A stretch of DNA of 64,000 nt from Streptomyces smyrnaeus (GTDB taxonomy: Bacteria; Actinomycetota; Actinomycetes; Streptomycetales; Streptomycetaceae): the NCBI RefSeq assembly GCF_017676345.1, contig NZ_JAFFZM010000024.1:1-64000 (forward strand). The letters are read 5' to 3'. This document shows positions 60,583 through 64,000 of this stretch, in pieces (the first letter of the stretch is position 1; every line of letters begins with the position of its first letter). The translations under genes were made by a program, and so were the position numbers. The notes beneath the pieces were generated by a model, which did no database searches, was not told the origin of the DNA, and saw only the letters and a program-made list of their open reading frames with translations.

Positions 60583-62064
60583 ATGCCTCGTTGGAGGTCG
60601 CTACCGGAGGATCTGGACCCGCAGATCCGGGAGTTCGCGAGCCAGCTGCGGCGGCTCGTCGACCGCAGCGGGCTGAGCGTCGCCACCATCGCTGACCGGA
60701 CCGGCTACAGCAAGTCGTCCTGGGAGCGGTATCTGAACGGCCGTCTGTTGCCGCCGCGCGGCGCCACGCAGGCGCTCGCCGAGGTGACCGGAACCGATGT
60801 GCGGCATCTGGGCACCATGTGGGAGCTGGCCGAACGGGCGTGGAGCCGCAGCGAGATGCGGCACGACACCACTTTGGAGGCCATCCGGATCGCCCAGGCG
60901 AGGGCCGCGCTGAACGAGGAGCCTTCCCAGGAGCGCGAAAAGGGGCGCAGGCGGCGCAAGAACAAGAGCGCACCGGACAGCGAGGCCCCCGAGGTACCCG
61001 ACGCATCCGGGGCACCCGGCGCACCTGGAACATCCGGTGCACCCGAAGGTGGAGCGCTCGGCAGCGGCACGCCCGGTTCCGGCAGCGGCACGCCCGGGTC
61101 CGGCGGCAGCACCCGCGTCCCGCAGCAAGGAACATCGCCCCAGCAGGAGGCGTCCGCGCGGCAGGGAACACCCCCGCAGCGGATCACACCGGAACAAGGC
61201 GTCCCGGAGGACGGGGACCTGGGGACGGCCATCCTGCGCAAGGACGCCATCCGCGCGGCGGGCAACAGCGCGAGCGCGCGCGAGAGGCGCCATCAGTCCG
61301 ATTCCACCGTGTGGGGCACGCCCGCCCCCGGACTCGGCAGTCCGGCCGCTTCCGACCATGCCGCCGACGTCCACGCCGACATCGACGCCCACGGCAACCC
61401 CGACGCAGAAGCCGGCACCGACCGACGGACCGGTCAGGGCGCAGGGCACAGCGCCGGGCAAGGAGGCGGGAGCGGCGGCGCGGTCCCGCACGGCGTCCCC
61501 GCACCATCGGCAACACCGGCTCCCGGCGGCGCCGACGGCGGCCCTACGACGAAGGGTTCGGGCGGTCGGCGCAAGGTCACCGTGCTGTTGGCGTCCCTCG
61601 TGGCCGTTCTCGTCGTCGCGGCAGGCGCTGTGCTCTTCTTCGACGTCGGCGGAGGCGGCGAGGAGAAGGCCGCCGACCCGAAGCCCAGCCCCACCAAGGA
61701 GACCCCGCAGCTTCCCGCGGGCGTGAAGTGCTCGGGCAAGGAGTGCTCGGGCAAGGACCCGGAAGCCATGGGCTGCGGTGGCGAGCACGCGGGCACCAGC
61801 AGCTCCGCATGGGTCGGCACCACCTTCGTCGAGGTCCGCTACAGCAAGGTCTGCAAGGCGTCCTGGGGCCGGATCACCAGCGCCCGGGCCGGCGACTCGC
61901 TGCGGATCACCGGCCCGGGCGGACAGGCGGAGAGCGGCAAGGTGGCGAAGAACGAGACGTACACCAAGATGGTCTCCGTGGGATCGCAGGACGAGGCGCG
62001 CGCCTGTGCGACGCTGGCGGCGGGCGGCAAGGGCTGCACCGTTCCCGGAGAGAAGGCACGGTGA
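60583..62064 (+). CDS. XRE-family HTH protein with membrane helix and DUF2690 domain
   Basis: 493 residues. The N-terminal XRE domain (about 12-75) has LVDRSGLSVATIADRTGYSK and WERYLNGR. A long disordered Pro/Gly/Ala/Ser/Gln linker (about 115-325) is followed by a helix near 330-352 (VTVLLASLVAVLVVAAGAVLFF, split here). The outer DUF2690-like domain has Cys at CSGKECSGKD, GCGGEHAGTSSSAW, VCKASWGR and ACATLAAGGKGC. It could bind DNA at the membrane in answer to an outside signal. ATG 60583 with GGGGGAGG upstream. Confidence 0.85.
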   Translation: MPRWRSLPEDLDPQIREFASQLRRLVDRSGLSVATIADRTGYSKSSWERYLNGRLLPPRGATQALAEVTGTDVRHLGTMWELAERAWSRSEMRHDTTLEAIRIAQARAALNEEPSQEREKGRRRRKNKSAPDSEAPEVPDASGAPGAPGTSGAPEGGALGSGTPGSGSGTPGSGGSTRVPQQGTSPQQEASARQGTPPQRITPEQGVPEDGDLGTAILRKDAIRAAGNSASARERRHQSDSTVWGTPAPGLGSPAASDHAADVHADIDAHGNPDAEAGTDRRTGQGAGHSAGQGGGSGGAVPHGVPAPSATPAPGGADGGPTTKGSGGRRKVTVLLASLVAVLVVAAGAVLFFDVGGGGEEKAADPKPSPTKETPQLPAGVKCSGKECSGKDPEAMGCGGEHAGTSSSAWVGTTFVEVRYSKVCKASWGRITSARAGDSLRITGPGGQAESGKVAKNETYTKMVSVGSQDEARACATLAAGGKGCTVPGEKAR

Positions 62065-62098
62065 ACGGACCCGGGGGTGAGGCGGGCGCGGGGTCGGA

Positions 62099-62133
62099 TA
62101 GCCTGGCCGATGGGTCTCTTGACGTAGAGAGAC
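62099..62133 (+). promoter_or_regulatory. mdh promoter with palindromic operator at start site
   Basis: TAGCCT (62099-62104) fits a -10. About +4 to +23 from the expected start, GTCTCT-8-AGAGAC (62114-62119 with 62128-62133) forms an inverted repeat. A repressor there would block transcription start of mdh. Form fits a MarR- or GntR-like dimer; the regulator is not known. Confidence 0.5.
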
Positions 62134-62176
62134 TTCCGGCCACCCGCCAGCCACGTCAGGTACTACGGAGAACGCC

Positions 62177-63175
62177 ATGACCCGCACTCCCGTCAGCCCC
62201 GTCAACGTCACCGTCACCGGCGCCGCAGGCCAGATCGGCTACGCGCTGCTGTTCCGTATCGCCTCCGGCCAGCTGCTGGGCGCCGACGTGCCGGTCAGGC
62301 TGCGTCTGCTGGAGATCACCCCCGCCCTGAAGGCCGCCGAGGGCACCGCCATGGAGCTGGACGACTGCGCGTTCCCGCTGCTCCAGGGCATCGACATCAC
62401 CGACGACCCGAACGTCGCCTTCGACGGTGCCAACGTGGCGCTTCTCGTCGGCGCCCGGCCCCGCACCAAGGGCATGGAGCGCGGCGACCTGCTGGAGGCC
62501 AACGGCGGCATCTTCAAGCCGCAGGGCAAGGCCATCAACGACAACGCCGCTGACGACATCAAGGTCCTCGTCGTCGGCAACCCGGCCAACACCAACGCGC
62601 TGATCGCCCGGTCGGCGGCGCCGGACGTGCCGGCCGAGCGGTTCACCGCGATGACCCGCCTCGACCACAACCGCGCGCTCACCCAGCTCGCGAAGAAGAC
62701 CGGCTCCTCCGTCGCCGACATCAAGAAGCTGACGATCTGGGGCAACCACTCCGCCACCCAGTACCCGGACATCTTCCACGCCGAGGTCGCCGGCAAGAAC
62801 GCCGCACAGGTCGTCAACGACGAGCAGTGGCTGGCCGACGAGTTCATTCCGACCGTCGCCAAGCGCGGCGCGGCCATCATCGAGGCGCGCGGCGCCTCCT
62901 CGGCGGCCTCCGCGGCGAACGCCGCCATCGACCACGTCCACACCTGGGTCAACGGCACCCCCGAGGGCGACTGGACCTCCATGGGCATCCCCTCGGACGG
63001 CTCCTACGGGGTGCCGGAGGGCATCATCTCCTCCTTCCCGGTGACCACGAAGGACGGCAAGTACGAGATCGTGCAGGGCCTGGAGATCAACGAGTTCTCC
63101 CGCACCCGTATCGACGCCTCCGTCAAGGAGCTGACCGACGAGCGGGACGCGGTCCGCGGCCTCGGCCTGGTCTGA
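62177..63175 (+). CDS. mdh: Malate dehydrogenase
   Basis: 332 residues. It oxidises malate to oxaloacetate with NAD in the TCA cycle. The Rossmann motif VTGAAGQIGYALL, VALLVGARPRTKGMER (mobile active loop with Arg), NPANTNALI, TRLDHNRAL, and the catalytic His in IWGNHSATQYPDI are present. ATG 62177 has GGAGAA upstream. It lies between an operator-like palindrome and a strong terminator, so it is transcribed alone. Confidence 0.97.
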   Translation: MTRTPVSPVNVTVTGAAGQIGYALLFRIASGQLLGADVPVRLRLLEITPALKAAEGTAMELDDCAFPLLQGIDITDDPNVAFDGANVALLVGARPRTKGMERGDLLEANGGIFKPQGKAINDNAADDIKVLVVGNPANTNALIARSAAPDVPAERFTAMTRLDHNRALTQLAKKTGSSVADIKKLTIWGNHSATQYPDIFHAEVAGKNAAQVVNDEQWLADEFIPTVAKRGAAIIEARGASSAASAANAAIDHVHTWVNGTPEGDWTSMGIPSDGSYGVPEGIISSFPVTTKDGKYEIVQGLEINEFSRTRIDASVKELTDERDAVRGLGLV

Positions 63176-63191
63176 GTCGGCCGCTTCAGCT

Positions 63192-63251
63192 GCCGCGCCG
63201 CTCGACTGCCGCGCAGCTCCACTGCCACTGCTGAGCCGCGCCGCTCGACTG
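63192..63251. repeat. 17-base direct repeat after mdh
   Basis: GCCGCGCCGCTCGACTG occurs at 63192-63208 and 63235-63251, 26 bases apart, between the mdh stop and its terminator. Confidence 0.6.
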
Positions 63252-63260
63252 TCGCACGCA

Positions 63261-63308
63261 CCGAGGGCCCGTGCGGATCCACTGATCCGTACGGGTCCTC
63301 GGGCTTTT
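63261..63308 (+). terminator. mdh terminator
   Basis: A long near-perfect stem (63261-63278 with about 63285-63302) with loop CACT-like, followed by a TTTT run (63305-63308). One of few terminators here with a T tract. Confidence 0.8.
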
Positions 63309-63318
63309 GCCCGGACTT

Positions 63319-63368
63319 TCCGCTGCGGCTCTCCGCTGCGGCTCTCCGCTGGGGCTTTCCGCTCGGGG
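63319..63368. repeat. 13-base tandem repeat
   Basis: Unit TCCGCTGCGGCTC twice exactly (63319-63331, 63332-63344), then two diverged copies to 63368. Non-coding, between mdh terminator and the MarR gene. Confidence 0.65.
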
Positions 63369-63412
63369 TCTTCCGGGGAGCTCCTGGCGGGAGGTGGCAG
63401 GTGCCGGGCGCG

Positions 63413-63961
63413 TCAGTCGTGGTCGCCGCCGTCCTCCTCGGCCATCACGTCCTCGTACGCGCGCAGAGTCGCGACGATCAGGGCACGCTCGGCAGGGGAG
63501 AGCTCGGTCAGCACCTGCCGCCAGGCTCCGGCGCCGCGGGCCAGCCACCGCGAGATGGTGGGGCGGTGGGCCTCGGTGATGCTCACGATGCGGCGGCGGC
63601 GGTCGTTCTCGTCCTCGTGCCGCTCCAGCACGCCCTTCCGGCTCAGCTCCCCCACCAGCAGGCTGACCGTGGTGGGGGCGACCTCCAGCCGGGTGGCCAG
63701 ATCGTTGACGGTCATCGGGCCGTCGAAGAGGAGGTATGAGAGCAGGGAAAGGTGGCGCGGGGCCAGCGCGAGGGACTGCAACTCCTCGGGTACGGGGATG
63801 CGTTTGACCCGGCCGACGATGCGCGGCATGAGCAGCAGGAGGTCGCGTACGGCGTCGTCCTCTGCCAGTTCCCCCGGTCGCACCTTGCTTCCCTGCTGTT
63901 CCTCTTCCCCCACCTGCCCCTTCTCTGACTCCCGTCTCTCTCTGTGACCGTCCATTGACAT
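63413..63961 (-). CDS. MarR-family transcriptional regulator
   Basis: 182 residues. A charged N-terminal tail (1-38) is followed by the winged helix-turn-helix: LSLLSYLLFDGPMTVNDLA, then recognition helix VAPTTVSLLVGELSRKGVL and wing RHEDENDRRRRIVSITE. The C-terminal dimerisation helices follow. ATG 63961 with GGGAGG nine bases upstream. An inverted repeat at 63982-63995 in front of it suggests autoregulation. The ligand is unknown. Convergent with mdh. Confidence 0.9.
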   Translation of the reverse strand: MSMDGHRERRESEKGQVGEEEQQGSKVRPGELAEDDAVRDLLLLMPRIVGRVKRIPVPEELQSLALAPRHLSLLSYLLFDGPMTVNDLATRLEVAPTTVSLLVGELSRKGVLERHEDENDRRRRIVSITEAHRPTISRWLARGAGAWRQVLTELSPAERALIVATLRAYEDVMAEEDGGDHD

Positions 63962-63981
63962 GGCGGCGGGCCTCCCATTAG

Positions 63982-63995
63982 CTTTGTGTTCAAAG
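63982..63995. promoter_or_regulatory. Operator-like inverted repeat before MarR gene
   Basis: CTTTG-4-CAAAG, a MarR-style palindrome in an AT-rich context, 21-34 bases upstream of the MarR start. The window ends here, so a divergent gene to the right cannot be seen. Confidence 0.5.
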
Positions 63996-64000
63996 ATGCT

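Noticed and set aside
1..64000. tRNA or rRNA genes, prophage or insertion sequence
   Set aside because: No cloverleaf with TTCGAAT-type loop, no rRNA sequence, no integrase or transposase products were found on either strand.

Overview
The window is chromosomal DNA from a high-GC actinobacterium, almost certainly a Streptomyces or close relative. The evidence is strong G/C preference at third codon positions, frequent GTG starts, ATGA/GTGA gene overlaps, long GC hairpin terminators, and families typical of streptomycetes (PASTA-less membrane Ser/Thr kinases, PspC-fused histidine kinase, XRE-DUF2690, IcmB). From memory, the order guaA, pcrA, icmB, sucCD, purNH, folD, mdh matches the conserved core of Streptomyces chromosomes. 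I see no tRNA, rRNA, CRISPR array, prophage or insertion sequence.

Layout. 0-3.3 kb: a nucleotide-sugar dehydrogenase-like gene lacking the catalytic Cys, divergent from glpD. 3.5-10.8 kb: three tandem kinase-family genes, the middle one a pseudokinase, each with one membrane helix and a related outer domain. 10.9-14.6 kb: succinate-semialdehyde dehydrogenase and a GMC oxidoreductase. 15.2-17.3 kb: chorismate mutase, preceded by a candidate aromatic-amino-acid attenuator, divergent from guaA. 17.4-21 kb: two membrane-anchored unknowns, an XRE regulator/membrane protein pair and a polysaccharide deacetylase. 22-26.7 kb: a LiaFSR-like envelope-stress group (NarL regulator, PspC-histidine kinase, PspC protein) and DoxX. 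26.8-31.6 kb: a membrane unknown, a class II aldolase family protein, a frameshifted NlpC/P60 hydrolase and a small membrane protein. 31.7-37.7 kb: pcrA, an M23 peptidase with a very long Tyr/Gly-rich cytoplasmic tail, and icmB. 37.8-46.5 kb: a five-gene DUF5691/SWIM and MoxR/DUF5682/VWA locus. 46.8-64 kb: sucCD, a membrane-anchored sigma-like protein, a DUF6350 protein, purNH, membrane unknowns, an FHA-like protein, folD, DUF3017, XRE-DUF2690, mdh and a MarR regulator.

How the genes work together. Core metabolism (glycerol-3-phosphate oxidation, GMP, IMP, one-carbon folate, TCA steps, aromatic amino acids) is interleaved with envelope sensing and remodelling (kinases, PspC/Lia-like group, deacetylase, M23 and NlpC hydrolases). 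The two strongest candidates for undescribed biology are the leader peptide/terminator arrangement in front of the chorismate mutase gene and the MoxR-DUF5682-VWA/SWIM-DUF5691 locus. The pseudokinase between two active kinases, the Cys-less dehydrogenase and the sigma-like membrane protein are also worth testing.
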